Assembly (NCBI RefSeq): GCF_041734735.1
Contig: NC_134900.1
Location: 39,457,954 to 39,521,953 of the forward strand
Source of the DNA: Babylonia areolata
Taxonomy: Eukaryota; Mollusca; Gastropoda; Neogastropoda; Buccinidae
Length of the DNA stretch: 64,000 bases
Direction of reading: 5' to 3'
Part shown: positions 12,601 to 22,366 of the stretch, one piece after another
Position numbering within the stretch: the first letter of the stretch is position 1
How the letters are laid out: each line of letters opens with the position of its first letter
Notes under the pieces: generated by a model
Database searches by the model: none
Told to the model about the DNA's origin: nothing
What the model saw: only the letters and a program-made list of their open reading frames with translations
Translations under genes and position numbers: made by a program

Positions 12601-13875
12601 TGTTTGTTCTGTGGTAGGACTTCTTCCACACAGGTCACTCACTCTTTGTTTGTTCTGTGGTAGGACTTCTTCCACACAGGTCACTCACTCTTTGTTTGTT
12701 TGTTCTGTGGTAGGACTTCTTCCACACAGGTCACTCACTCTTTGTTTGTTTGTTCTGTGGTAGGACTTCTTCCACACAGGTCACTCACTCTTTGTCTGTT
12801 TGTTCTGTGGTAGGACTTCCACACAGGTCACTCACTCTTTGTCTGTTTGTTCTGTGGTAGGACTTCCACACAGGTCACTCACTCTTTGTTTGTTCTGTGG
12901 TAGGACTTCCACACAGGTCACTCACTCTTTGTTTGTTCTGTGGTAGGACTTCTTCCACACAGGTCACTCACTCTTTGTCTGTTTGTTCTGTGGTAGGACT
13001 TCTTCCAAACAGGTCACTCACTCTTTGTTTGTTTGTTCTGTGGTAGGACTTCTTCCACACAGGTCACTCACTCTTTGTCTGTTTGTTCTGTGGTAGGACT
13101 TCCACACAGGTCACTCACTCTTTGTCTGTTTGTTCTGTGGTAGGACTTCCACACAGGTCACTCACTCTTTGTTTGTTCTGTGGTAGGACTTCCACACAGG
13201 TCACTCACTCTTTGTTTGTTCTGTGGTAGGACTTCTTCCACACAGGTCACTCACTCTTTGTCTGTTTGTTCTGTGGTAGGACTTCTTCCAAACAGGTCAC
13301 TCACTCTTTGTTTGTTTGTTCTGTGGTAGGACTTCTTCCACACAGGTCACTCACTCTTTGTCTGTTTGTTCTGTGGTAGGACTTCTTCCAAACAGGTCAC
13401 TCACTCTTTGTTTGTTTGTTCTGTGGTAGGACTTCTTCCACACAGGTCACTCACTCTTTGTCTGTTTGTTCTGTGGTAGGACTTCTTCCACACAGGTCAC
13501 TCACTCTTTGTCTGTTTGTTCTGTGGTAGGACTTCTTCCAAACAGGTCACTCACTCTTTGTTTGTTTGTTCTGTGGTAGGACTTCTTCCAAACAGGTCAC
13601 TGTTGACTTTATTGACTTTATGTGTTTACACAAACCTAGGGTGGGCTCTCGAGGCACTGTCACACACATCCATCCCAAACGAATTTGACAGCCAACACCA
13701 ATTTGCACCATCACACCCCCACCTCCCCTAGATCCCCCTTCCACAAACACACACATGTTGTATGCATCCAACAGACATAAAGGGCCCTCACTGCAGACAC
13801 CCAGTTGTTTTCATCTCAAAAGCACATGAAAGCATCTGTTGACATTTGCACAGCCAGTCACTCCCAGGTCCTGAA

Positions 13876-13907
<32 letters not shown>

Positions 13908-16900
13908 ACACATACTCACTCATACACACACACTCTCGGTCTCACACACACACACTCTCAAGGTACACACACACATAGATCAGACATGATTCTTTGGTGC
14001 CTTCTTGAAAGAAAGAAGCTCAAAGTGAAACCTGGAAAGAAAATATTGTAGTCTCTCTCTCCCGATTTGTTTTTAGCAATAAACTTGTCCTTCAGTCATT
14101 TCAGCAATGAACCCTAAGCACTTGTCCTTCAGTCATTTCAACAATGAACCTTAAGCACTTGCCCTTCAGTCATTTCAACAATGAACCCTAAGCACTTGTC
14201 CTTCAGTCATTTCAACAATGAACCTTAAGCACTTGCCCTTCAGTCATTTCAACAATGAACCCTAAGCACTTGCCCTTCAGTCATTTCAACAATGAACCTC
14301 AAGCACTTGTCCTTCAGTCATTTCAACAATGAACCCTAAGCACTTGTCCTTCAGTCATTTCAACAATGAACCTCAAGCACTTGTCCTTCAGTCATTTCAA
14401 CAATGAACCCTAAGCACTTGTCCTTCAGTCATTTCAACAATGAACCCTAAGCACTTGTCCTTCAGTCATTTCAACAATGAACCCTAAGCACTTGTCCTTC
14501 AGTCATTTCAACAATGAACCTCAAGCACTTGTCCTTCAGTCATTTCAACAATGAACCTCAAGCACTTGTCCTTCAGTCATTTCAACAATGAACCTCAAGC
14601 ACTTGTCCTTCAGTCATTTCAACAATGAACCCTAAGCACTTGTCCTTCAGTCATTTCAACAATGAACCTCAAGCACTTGTCCTTCAGTCATTTCAACAAT
14701 GAACCCTAAGTACCTGTCCTTCAGTCATTTCAACAATGAACCCTAAGCACTTGTCCTTCAGTCATTTCAACAATGAACCCTAAGCACTTGTCCTTCAGTC
14801 ATTTCAACAATGAACCTCAAGCACTTGTCCTTCAGTCATTTCAACAATGAACCTCAAGCACTTGTCCTTCAGTCATTTCAACAATGAACCTCAAGCACTT
14901 GTCCTTCAGTCATTTCAACAATGAACCTCAAGCACTTGTCCTTCAGTCATTTCAACAATGAACCCTAAGCACTTGTCCTTCAGTCATTTCAACAATGAAC
15001 CCTAAGTACTTGTCCTTCAGTCATTTCAACAATGAACCCTAAGCACTTGTCCTTCAGTCATTTCAACAATGAACCTCAAGCACTTGTCCTTCAGTCATTT
15101 CAACAATGAACCCTAAGCACTTGTCCTTCAGTCATTTCAACAATGAACCCTAAGCACTTGTCCTTCAGTCATTTCAACAATGAACCTCAAGCACTTGTCC
15201 TTCAGTCATTTCAACAATGAACCCTAAGCACTTGTCCTTCAGTCATTTCAACAATGAACCCTAAGCACTTGTCCTTCAGTCATTTCAACAATGAACCCTA
15301 AGCACTTGTCCTTCAGTCATTTCAACAATGAACCTCAAGCACTTGTCCTTCAGTCATTTCAACAATGAACCTCAAGCACTTGTCCTTCAGTCATTTCAAC
15401 AATGAACCTCAAGCACTTGTCCTTCAGTCATTTCAACAATGAACCCTAAGCACTTGTCCTTCAGTCATTTCAACAATGAACCTCAAGCACTTGTCCTTCA
15501 GTCATTTCAACAATGAACCCTAAGTACCTGTCCTTCAGTCATTTCAACAATGAACCCTAAGCACTTGTCCTTCAGTCATTTCAACAATGAACCCTAAGCA
15601 CTTGTCCTTCAGTCATTTCAACAATGAACCTCAAGCACTTGTCCTTCAGTCATTTCAACAATGAACCTCAAGCACTTGTCCTTCAGTCATTTCAACAATG
15701 AACCTCAAGCACTTGTCCTTCAGTCATTTCAACAATGAACCTCAAGCACTTGTCCTTCAGTCATTTCAACAATGAACCCTAAGCACTTGTCCTTCAGTCA
15801 TTTCAACAATGAACCCTAAGTACTTGTCCTTCAGTCATTTCAACAATGAACCCTAAGCACTTGTCCTTCAGTCATTTCAACAATGAACCTCAAGCACTTG
15901 TCCTTCAGTCATTTCAACAATGAACCCTAAGCACTTGTCCTTCAGTCATTTCAACAATGAACCTCAAGCACTTGTCCTTCAGTCATTTCAACAATGAACC
16001 CTAAGCACTTGTCCTTCAGTCATTTCAACAATGAACCTCAAGCACTTGTCCTTCAGTCATTTCAACAATGAACCCTAAGTACCTGTCCTTCAGTCATTTC
16101 AACAATGAACCCGAAGCACTTGTCCTTCAGTCATTTCAACAATGAACCTCAAGCACTTGTCCTTCAGTCATTTCAACAATGAACCCTAAGCACTTGTCCT
16201 TCAGTCATTTCAACAATGAACCCCAAGCAGGAAGTGAACATTGAAGAGAAGGGATGTCATGTTTGGTCTTCTTTTTTGTTCTCGTTTTGTAAAATGATAG
16301 TTCCATTGCAGTTAAAGTAGCTGTAGCTTGGGTGGTTAGTGAAGTTTTATATTTCTTCTTTCCCATGTTTGTCCTGTCATGAGTTACCTCCCTCCCCCCT
16401 CCCCCATAATTTAGTTTTCATGTCTGAACGATCTGAGGCTTAATTTTGGCCTGATAGCCCAATAAGCGATATAATCCCATGTCCTGTTGAAAGCCATGAC
16501 AGTATGCAGTAATAGAATCAGTCAATCAAGAGACAGAAAGGAAATGCAGAAAAAACAAAACAACACCCCCCTCCCCCAACTTAGCTGCTTGGATGCACAG
16601 TTTGCAAAAATGGAAGGTAACTGCTAGAATAGGGAGGTAACAAACTGTAGCTGCATTCAGTTTCTGTGCATGAGCAGGGCAGCAGTTTGCCCAGGACAGG
16701 AACCAGCCCCTGCCACAGTCTGCACCACTGGTGTGTTAGAAGATATGTCATTTTTGGATGGGGAAAAAATCCTTTTCAGATCATAAGGTTTATCTGATGT
16801 TTGTGTGTTTAGACTTCATAAGGTTTATCTGATGTTTGTGTGTTTAGACTTCATAAGGTTTATCTGATGTTTGTGTGTTCAGACTTCATATCATAAGGTT

Positions 16901-17314
16901 TATCTGATGTTTGTGTGTTTAGACTTCATAAGGTTTATCTGATGTTTGTGTGTTCAGACTTCATATCATAAGGTTTATCTGATGTTTGTGTGTTTAGACT
17001 TTATATCATAAGGTTTATCTGATGTTTGTGTGTTTAGACTTCATATCATAAGGTTTATCTGATGTTTGTGTGTTTAGACTTTATAAGGTTTATCTGATGT
17101 TTTTGTGTTTAGACTTCATAAGGTTTATCAGTTTGTGTGTTTAGACTTCATAAGGTTTATCTGATGTTTGTGTGTTTAGACTTCATATCATAAGGTTTAT
17201 CTGATGTTTGTGTGTCTAGACTTCAAGCTGCACCATGAAATCCGTACGCCGTCCTTCCAGTTCGGGGGCAAGGTGGGCCGCACAGTGACATCGCTGGTGT
17301 TTGTGCCATCATGA
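9534..17314 (+). CDS. EEF1AKMT2: EEF1AKMT2 (METTL10) orthologue, C-terminal three exons
   Basis: Spliced call joining 9534-9641, 12250-12487 and 17220-17314 (441 nt, 146 residues plus stop). The family is a class I SAM-dependent methyltransferase that methylates a lysine of translation elongation factor eEF1A in the cytosol. Seen in the translation: GFTNLTGVDYTQGAIDLA (the post-motif-I acidic strand, human GFSNITGIDYSPSAI), then CVDKGTYDAISL, then FFITSCNWTREELVDFF, then a terminal PSFQFGGKVGRTVTSLVF that closes the fold. Phases 0/0, 1/1 and GT-AG borders all fit. The exons for the N-terminus and SAM motif I (DIGTGNG in human) were not found in 1-9533, so they lie outside the window or in sequence I could not recognise. 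All three exons are separated by minisatellites that copy their own splice sites. The gene converges with FAM120 on the other strand. Confidence 0.9.
9668..9788 (+). mobile_element. Short dispersed repeat (gastropod type), copy 1
   Basis: Runs from GTTCAGTTTCTTAAGGGGCG through GACAAATCCATATATGCTAC and GCAGATGCCTGACAGCAGC to GGTCAGGCCTGG. The same element occurs at 53800-53926 (+) and 46608-46735 (-). The ends AAGGGGCGTCACTGC and GGTCAGGCCTGG are loosely inverted. I recognise this as a repeat common in gastropod genomes. It is nonautonomous and its class is unresolved. Confidence 0.75.
9855..11990. repeat. ~73-bp minisatellite, about 29 copies
   Basis: Unit: CACACCCCCTCCCAAAACAG, then GTGTGTGACCTGACAGGCAG, then GTGTAAGCATGAACAATATATTATCAACATCC. 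The left five copies are an older sub-type with ATATTATTAACGCTCC and CATGTGTGTGATCTG. The unit core CCAAAACAG|GTGTGTGACCTGACAGG is a copy of the junction CCAAACAG|GTGGGTGATCTGACAGG at the start of the exon at 12250, so every copy carries an acceptor-like AG directly followed by GT. Confidence 0.95.
11988..12240. repeat. ~29-bp minisatellite, about 8 copies
   Basis: Unit GATATCATGAACACCCACAC plus TCAAGATAT, bridging the 73-bp array and the exon at 12250. It looks like a shortened derivative of the 73-bp unit (AACA...ATCCCCACACCCC to GAACACCCACACT), the piece with the AG|GT junction having been lost until the real acceptor CCCCAAACAG. Confidence 0.9.
12250..12487 (+). CDS. EEF1AKMT2: EEF1AKMT2 exon (phase 0-1)
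   Basis: Acceptor CCAAACAG ends at 12249 and donor GTCACT starts at 12488. It encodes VGDLTGDPSSLPADSCMLG, then SYQVCVDKGTYDAISLMPSS, then the helix and strand RRNVRRVLCPGGLFFITSCN and WTREELVDFFHT. The CVDKGTYDAI and ITSCNW blocks match human EEF1AKMT2 closely. The exon begins GTGGGT right after AG, so its acceptor also reads as a donor. The ~16 bases before its own donor are copied about 23 times downstream. Confidence 0.92.
12488..13605. repeat. Tandem copies of the exon 3' end and donor site, ~23 units
   Basis: Units of about 40-50 bp: CTGTGGTAG, then GACTTCTTCCACACAG, then GTCACTCACTCTTTG and 1-3 TTTG/TCTG repeats. The 16-base GACTTCTTCCACACAG is identical to the last 16 bases of the exon ending at 12487, and GTCACTCACTCTTTG is the start of its intron. 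Some units are shortened to GACTTCCACACAG. Every unit therefore has an AG acceptor-like end, a 13-16 nt mini-exon and the real donor sequence. Confidence 0.95.
13606..14080. other. Unique intron sequence with (CA)n
   Basis: Intron of the methyltransferase gene. Contains CA-rich microsatellite (about 13875-13975) and otherwise unique sequence. No exon seen. Confidence 0.6.
14085..16232. repeat. 37-bp minisatellite with 22-mer higher-order repeat
   Basis: About 58 copies of a unit CTTGTCCTTCAGTCATTTCA plus ACAATGAACCCTAAGCA, with almost no length change. Variant monomers (CCCTAAG, CCTCAAG, AAGTACCTG, AAGTACTTG) recur in a fixed order. AAGTACCTG occurs near 14711, 15525 and 16080, and AAGTACTTG near 15007 and 15821. 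The spacing of 814 bp is exactly 22 units and 555 bp is 15 units. It lies inside the last intron. Confidence 0.95.
16233..16775. other. Unique intron sequence
   Basis: Non-repetitive part of the last EEF1AKMT2 intron with a CT-rich tract at 16385-16408. No exon or element recognised. Confidence 0.55.
16785..17219. repeat. Tandem copies of the last-exon acceptor site, ~11 units
   Basis: Units of about 37-42 bp: CATAAGGTTTATCTGATG, then TTTGTGTGTTTAG, then ACTTCATATCATAAGG. The genuine acceptor is TTTGTGTGTCTAG|ACTTCAAGCTG, so each unit holds a near-perfect copy of the 3' splice site plus about six exon bases. Some copies have TTCAG in place of TTTAG. Confidence 0.93.
17220..17314 (+). CDS. 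EEF1AKMT2: EEF1AKMT2 terminal coding exon
   Basis: Acceptor TCTAG ends at 17219; phase 1 is completed to Asp. Encodes DFKLHHEIRTPSFQFGGKV and then GRTVTSLVFVPS before TGA at 17312-17314. PSFQFGG..G..V..LVF is the family's C-terminal strand (human PKFSFGGRSGNSVAALVF). Confidence 0.9.
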
Positions 17315-17392
17315 CGACCGGACAATGCTGCCATCAGTGACGCTGCTGGTGTTTGTGCTGTCATGACAACTGGACGATACTGCCAGCAGTGA
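17283..17392 (+). repeat. EEF1AKMT2: 51-bp tandem duplication over the stop codon
   Basis: CAGTGACATCGCTGGTGTTT...CATCATGACGACCGGACAATGCTGCCAT (17283-17334) is followed by a diverged copy CAGTGACGCTGCTGGTGTTT...GTCATGACAACTGG (17335-17385). The end of the coding sequence and its stop codon are repeated in the 3' UTR. Confidence 0.85.
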
Positions 17393-17486
17393 CCCCCCCC
17401 TCCCTTCACCCCTCCCGTCTGTCTGGTCAACTTTCTCTGCTGGGAGGCAACTACCATTTTATTTCAGATACCAGTTTAAAAAAAAT

Positions 17487-17492
17487 AATAAA
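17487..17492 (+). promoter_or_regulatory. EEF1AKMT2: Candidate polyadenylation signal AATAAA
   Basis: AATAAA within an A-rich tract about 170 bases after the EEF1AKMT2 stop. Position and strand are suitable, but A-rich sequence makes chance matches likely. Confidence 0.45.
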
Positions 17493-17514
17493 AAAGATTC
17501 CGGAATCTCATTGA

Positions 17515-18170
17515 TTTGCCATCAGACATACTGTACCCACATACTTCTTACTTTGCCTGTCCTTCTAGATCTTTACTCTCAACTTCTGATCCTCGAGTGC
17601 TAACAGTTCTTGGAAGAAACAGAAAAATGCAAGGTAGCACTCTTTCTTTTATCTTGGCCCAGTAGCACAGAACACACTGAGCTCAGTCCATCACATGGAT
17701 TCAACAGTTCAGTTTCACAAGTCTTTCATAACATGTCCAATCTGCCTGCCATCTGATCGACTGATGTGCTTCTGGACCTGCTGGTCATGCATGCCAGGGT
17801 ATGTTTGTGTGTGGTGAACCTGATGCATGGGTTTATGTATGCATATCTTTTTGACTGTCATTGTCATGAGCTTGTGTGTAGCTATCTGCATCATTTAGAA
17901 TGTGGTGCCATTGAACTGTACTACTACTAGACTTCTTTTGTACTTTGAGCTATTGAGGATTTTCATTCACATGGCTGGTGATCGACTTATCGGTCTTAGT
18001 ACTTTGAGCCATTGAGGATTTTCATTCACATGGCTGGTGATCGACTCATTGGACTTTGCCTATCAGAGATTGTCGGAATCCTGTTATCAATGTTTAATTT
18101 TCACCACTTTATTTTTTAAATAATGCATTGAGCTCTTTGATGAGTGGTACTGGTCAAGTTTCATTAAAAT
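17515..18170. other. Unique intergenic sequence with a two-copy repeat
   Basis: Includes a direct duplication of about 57 bp (TACTTTGAGCTATTGAGGAT core; 17938-18056). No gene recognised. Confidence 0.6.
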
Positions 18171-18171
18171 T

Positions 18172-18632
18172 CAAAGAATTTTTCAGACCCTGACGGGCAA
18201 ATCATATTTTTCTAAGACCTTGCATGTCTGCTTTCCACTTCACTGGACCAACATACCATTTTTCTTACCTCATCAGTGCTTACACTCCCTCAAGAACTCT
18301 GCAGTCTTCCTCTGTTGCGAAAATTCTTGATGTCAATACAACAGCCTATGGTGAACATTCTTTCCTGATTGCTGCTCTTCATATCTGGAACAACCTTCCA
18401 CATCATTCCATTCATCTGTGACTCTGTCTCTGCCTTTTGCTCTTCACTGAAAACTCTTAATTTTCACAGCCTTTCTGTTAGAACTCTTGTGTTCCTACTT
18501 GTGCAGTACAGCCCCAGGCCTGCCAACTCACTGCATGAACGGGGAACAAGAGGAGGGGACGAGAGAAAGAGTGGTCATCGTGGTTCATGTTTTTTTTTTC
18601 ATGCCAAGTGCCTTGAGCCCTGAAGAGAAGTT
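18172..18632 (+). mobile_element. LINE 3'-end fossil (CR1/L2-like C-terminus)
   Basis: Translation near 18224-18420 gives HFTGPTYHFSYLISAYTPSR, then TLQSSSVAKILDV and HIWNNLPHH. This matches the C-terminal 'YL.DLI..YTPSR.LRSS...G.R.FS.AAP..WN.LP..IR...S...FK..LKT..F' tail typical of CR1/L2-group reverse transcriptases. After NNLPHH the match moves to another frame (SVSAFCSSLKTLNF), so there is at least one frameshift. TGCCAAGTGCCTTGAGCCC near 18602 resembles the usual 3' UTR end of such elements. Only the tail remains. Confidence 0.75.
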
Positions 18633-18639
18633 CCTGGTC

Positions 18640-21600
18640 TGTTGTGTTGGGCAGGAAGTCAGCATTCTCTGTCTGTAGTGTTGGGCAGGAAGTCTAGTGT
18701 TGGGCAGGAAGTCAGCATTGTTTGTAGTGTGGGGCAGGAAGTCAGCATTGTCTGTCTGTAGTGTTGGGCAGGAAGTCAGCATTGTCTGTCTGTAGTGTTG
18801 GGCAGGAAGTCAGCATTGTCTGTAGTGTGGGGCAGGAAGTCAGCATTGTCTGTAGTGTGGGGCAGGAAGTCAGCATTGTCTGTAGTGTTGGGCAGGAAGT
18901 CAGCATTGTCTGTAGTGTTGGGCAGGAAGTCAGCATTGTCTGTCTGTAGTGTTGGGCAGGAAGTCAGCATTGTCTGTAGTGTTGGGCAGGAAGTCAGCAT
19001 TGTCTGTAGTGTTGGGCAGGAAGTCAGCATTGTCTGTCTGTAGTGTTGGGCAGGAAGTCAGCATTGTCTGTAGTGTTGGGCAGGAAGTCAGCATTGTCTG
19101 TAGTGTTGGGCAGGAAGTCAGCATTGTCTGTAGTGTGGGGCAGGAAGTCAGCATTGTCTGTCTGTAGTGTTGGGCAGGAAGTCAGCATTGTCTGTCTGTA
19201 GTGTTGGGCAGGAAGTCAGCATTGTCTGTCTGTAGTGATGGGCAGGAAGTCAGCATTGTCTGTAGTGTGGGGCAGGAAGTCAGCATTGTCTGTAGTGTTG
19301 GGCAGGAAGTCAGCATTGTCTGTCTGTAGTGTTGGGCAGGAAGTCAGCATTGTCTGTAGTGTGGGGCAGGAAGTCAGCATTCTCTGTCTGTAGTGTTGGG
19401 CAGGAAGTCAGCATTGTCTGTCTGTAGTGTTGGGCAGGAAGTCAGCATTGTCTGTCTGTAGTGATGGGCAGGAAGTCAGCATTGTCTGTAGTGTGGGGCA
19501 GGAAGTCAGCATTGTCTGTAGTGTTGGGCAGGAAGTCAGCATTGTCTGTCTGTAGTGTTGGGCAGGAAGTCAGCATTGTCTGTAGTGTTGGGCAGGAAGT
19601 CAGCATTGTCTGTCTGTAGTGTTGGGCAGGAAGTCAGCATTGTCTGTCTGTAGTGTTGGGCAGGAAGTCAGCATTGTCTGTAGTGTTGGGCAGGAAGTCA
19701 GCATTGTCTGTCTGTAGTGTTGGGCAGGAAGTCAGCATTGTCTGTAGTGTGGGGCAGGAAGTCAGCATTGTCTGTAGTGTTGGCAGGAAGTCAGCATTGT
19801 CTGTCTGTAGTGTTGGGCAGGAAGTCAGCATTGTCTGTAGTGATGGGCAGGAAGTCAGCATTGTCTGTAGTGTGGGGCAGGAAGTCAGCATTGTCTGTAG
19901 TGTTGGGCAGGAAGTCAGCATTGTCTGTAGTGTGGGGCAGTAAGTCAGCATTGTCTGTCTGTAGTGTTGGGCAGGAAGTCAGCATTGTCTGTAGTGTTGG
20001 GCAGGAAGTCAGCATTGTCTGTAGTGTTGGGCAGGAAGTCAGCATTGTCTGTAGTGTGGGGCAGGAAGTCAGCATTGTCTGTAGTGTTGGGCAGGAAGTC
20101 AGCATTGTCTGTAGTGTGGGGCAGGAAGTCAGCATTGTCTGTAGTGTTGGGCAGGAAGTCAGCATTGTCTGTAGTGTTGGGCAGGAAGTCAGCATTGTCT
20201 GTAGTGTGGGGCAGGAAGTCAGCATTGTCTGTAGTGTTGGGCAGGAAGTCAGCATTGTCTGTAGTGTTGGGCAGGAAGTCAGCATTGTCTGTAGTGTTGG
20301 GCAGGAAGTCAGCATTGTCTGTCTGTAGTGTTGGGCAGGAAGTCAGCATTGTCTGTAGTGTTGGGCAGGAAGTCAGCATTGTCTGTAGTGATGGGCAGGA
20401 AGTCAGCATTGTCTGTCTGTAGTGTTGGGCAGGAAGTCAGCATTGTCTGTAGTGTGGGGCAGGAAGTCAGCATTGTCTGTAGTGTTGGGCAGGAAGTCAG
20501 CATTGTCTGTCTGTAGTGTTGGGCAGGAAGTCAGCATTGTCTGTAGTGTTGGGCAGGAAGTCAGCATTGTCTGTAGTGTGGGGCAGGAAGTCAGCATTGT
20601 CTGTAGTGTTGGGCAGGAAGTCAGCATTGTCTGTCTGTAGTGTTGGGCAGGAAGTCAGCATTGTCTGTCTGTAGTGTTGGGCAGGAAGTCAGCATTGTCT
20701 GTAGTGTTGGGCAGGAAGTCAGCATTGTCTGTAGTGTTGGGCAGGAAGTCAGCATTGTCTGTAGTGTGGGGCAGGAAGTCAGCATTGTCTGTAGTGTGGG
20801 GCAGGAAGTCAGCATTGTCTGTCTGTAGTGTTGGGCAGGAAGTCAGCATTGTCTGTAGTGTGGGGCAGGAAGTCAGCATTGTCTGTAGTGTGGGGCAGGA
20901 AGTCAGCATTGTCTGTCTGTAGTGTTGGGCAGGAAGTCAGCATTGTCTGTAGTGTTGGGCAGGAAGTCAGCATTGTCTGTCTGTAGTGTTGGGCAGGAAG
21001 TCAGCATTGTCTGTAGTGTTGGGCAGGAAGTCAGCATTGTCTGTAGTGTTGGGCAGGAAGTCAGCATTGTCTGTAGTGTGGGGCAGGAAGTCAGCATTGT
21101 CTGTAGTGTTGGGCAGGAAGTCAGCATTGTCTGTAGTGTTGGGCAGGAAGTCAGCATTGTCTGTAGTGTGGGGCAGGAAGTCAGCATTGTCTGTAGTGTT
21201 GGGCAGGAAGTCAGCATTGTCTGTAGTGTGGGGCAGGAAGTCAGCATTGTCTGTAGTGTGGGGCAGGAAGTCAGCATTGTCTGTCTGTAGTGTTGGGCAG
21301 GAAGTCAGCATTGTCTGTAGTGTGGGGCAGGAAGTCAGCATTGTCTGTAGTGTTGGGCAGGAAGTCAGCATTGTCTGTAGTGTGGGGCAGGAAGTCAGCA
21401 TTGTCTGTCTGTAGTGTTGGGCAGGAAGTCAGCATTGTCTGTAGTGTGGGGCAGGAAGTCAGCATTGTCTGTAGTGTTGGGCAGGAAGTCAGCATTGTCT
21501 GTAGTGTTGGGCAGGAAGTCAGCATTGTCTGTAGTGTGGGGCAGGAAGTCAGCATTGTCTGTAGTGTGGGGCAGGAAGTCAGCATTGTCTGTAGTGTTGG

Positions 21601-22366
21601 GCAGGAAGTCAGCATTGTCTGTAGTGTTGGGCAGGAAGTCAGCATTGTCTGTAGTGTTGGGCAGGAAGTCAGCATTGTCTGTAGTGTGGGGCAGGAAGTC
21701 AGCATTGTCTGTCTGTAGTGATGGGCAGGAAGTCAGCATTGTCTGTAGTGTGGGGCAGGAAGTCAGCATTGTCTGTAGTGTTGGGCAGGAAGTCAGCATT
21801 GTCTGTAGTGTTGGGCAGGAAGTCAGCATTGTCTGTAGTGTGGGGCAGGAAGTCAGCATTCTGTCTGTAGTGTTGGGCAGGAAGTCAGCATTCTGTCTGT
21901 AGTGTTGGGCAGGAAGTCAGCATTGTCTGTCTGTAGTGTTGGGCAGGAAGTCAGCATTGTCTGTAGTGTGGGGCAGGAAGTCAGCATTGTCTGTAGTGTT
22001 GGGCAGGAAGTCAGCATTGTCTGTCTGTAGTGTTGGGCAGGAAGTCAGCATTGTCTGTAGTGTTGGGCAGGAAGTCAGCATTGTCTGTAGTGTTGGGCAG
22101 GAAGTCAGCATTGTCTGTAGTGTTGGGCAGGAAGTCAGCATTGTCTGTAGTGTTGGGCAGGAAGTCAGCATTGTCTGTAGTGTTGGGCAGGAAGTCAGCA
22201 TTGTCTGTAGTGTTGGGCAGGAAGTCAGCATTGTCTGTAGTGTTGGGCAGGAAGTCAGCATTGTCTGTCTGTAGTGTTGGGCAGGAAGTCAGCATTGTCT
22301 GTCTGTAGTGTTGGGCAGGAAGTCAGCATTGTCTGTAGTGTTGGGCAGGAAGTCAGCATTGTCTGC
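18640..22366. repeat. 30/34-bp minisatellite, about 120 copies
   Basis: Unit TGTAGTGTTGGGCAGGAAGT plus CAGCATTGTC, with an optional extra TGTC. Variants are GTGTTGGG, GTGTGGGG and GTGATGGG. Blocks of variants recur: the GTGATGGG monomers near 19237 and 19463 sit in matching surroundings 226 bp apart. The array begins immediately after the LINE 3' end and spans 3.7 kb. All open frames here are artefacts of the 30-bp period. Confidence 0.95.

Noticed and set aside
18640-22366. Possible CRISPR array from regular ~30-bp repeats
   Set aside because: Units are directly contiguous with no unique spacers, and the host is an animal.
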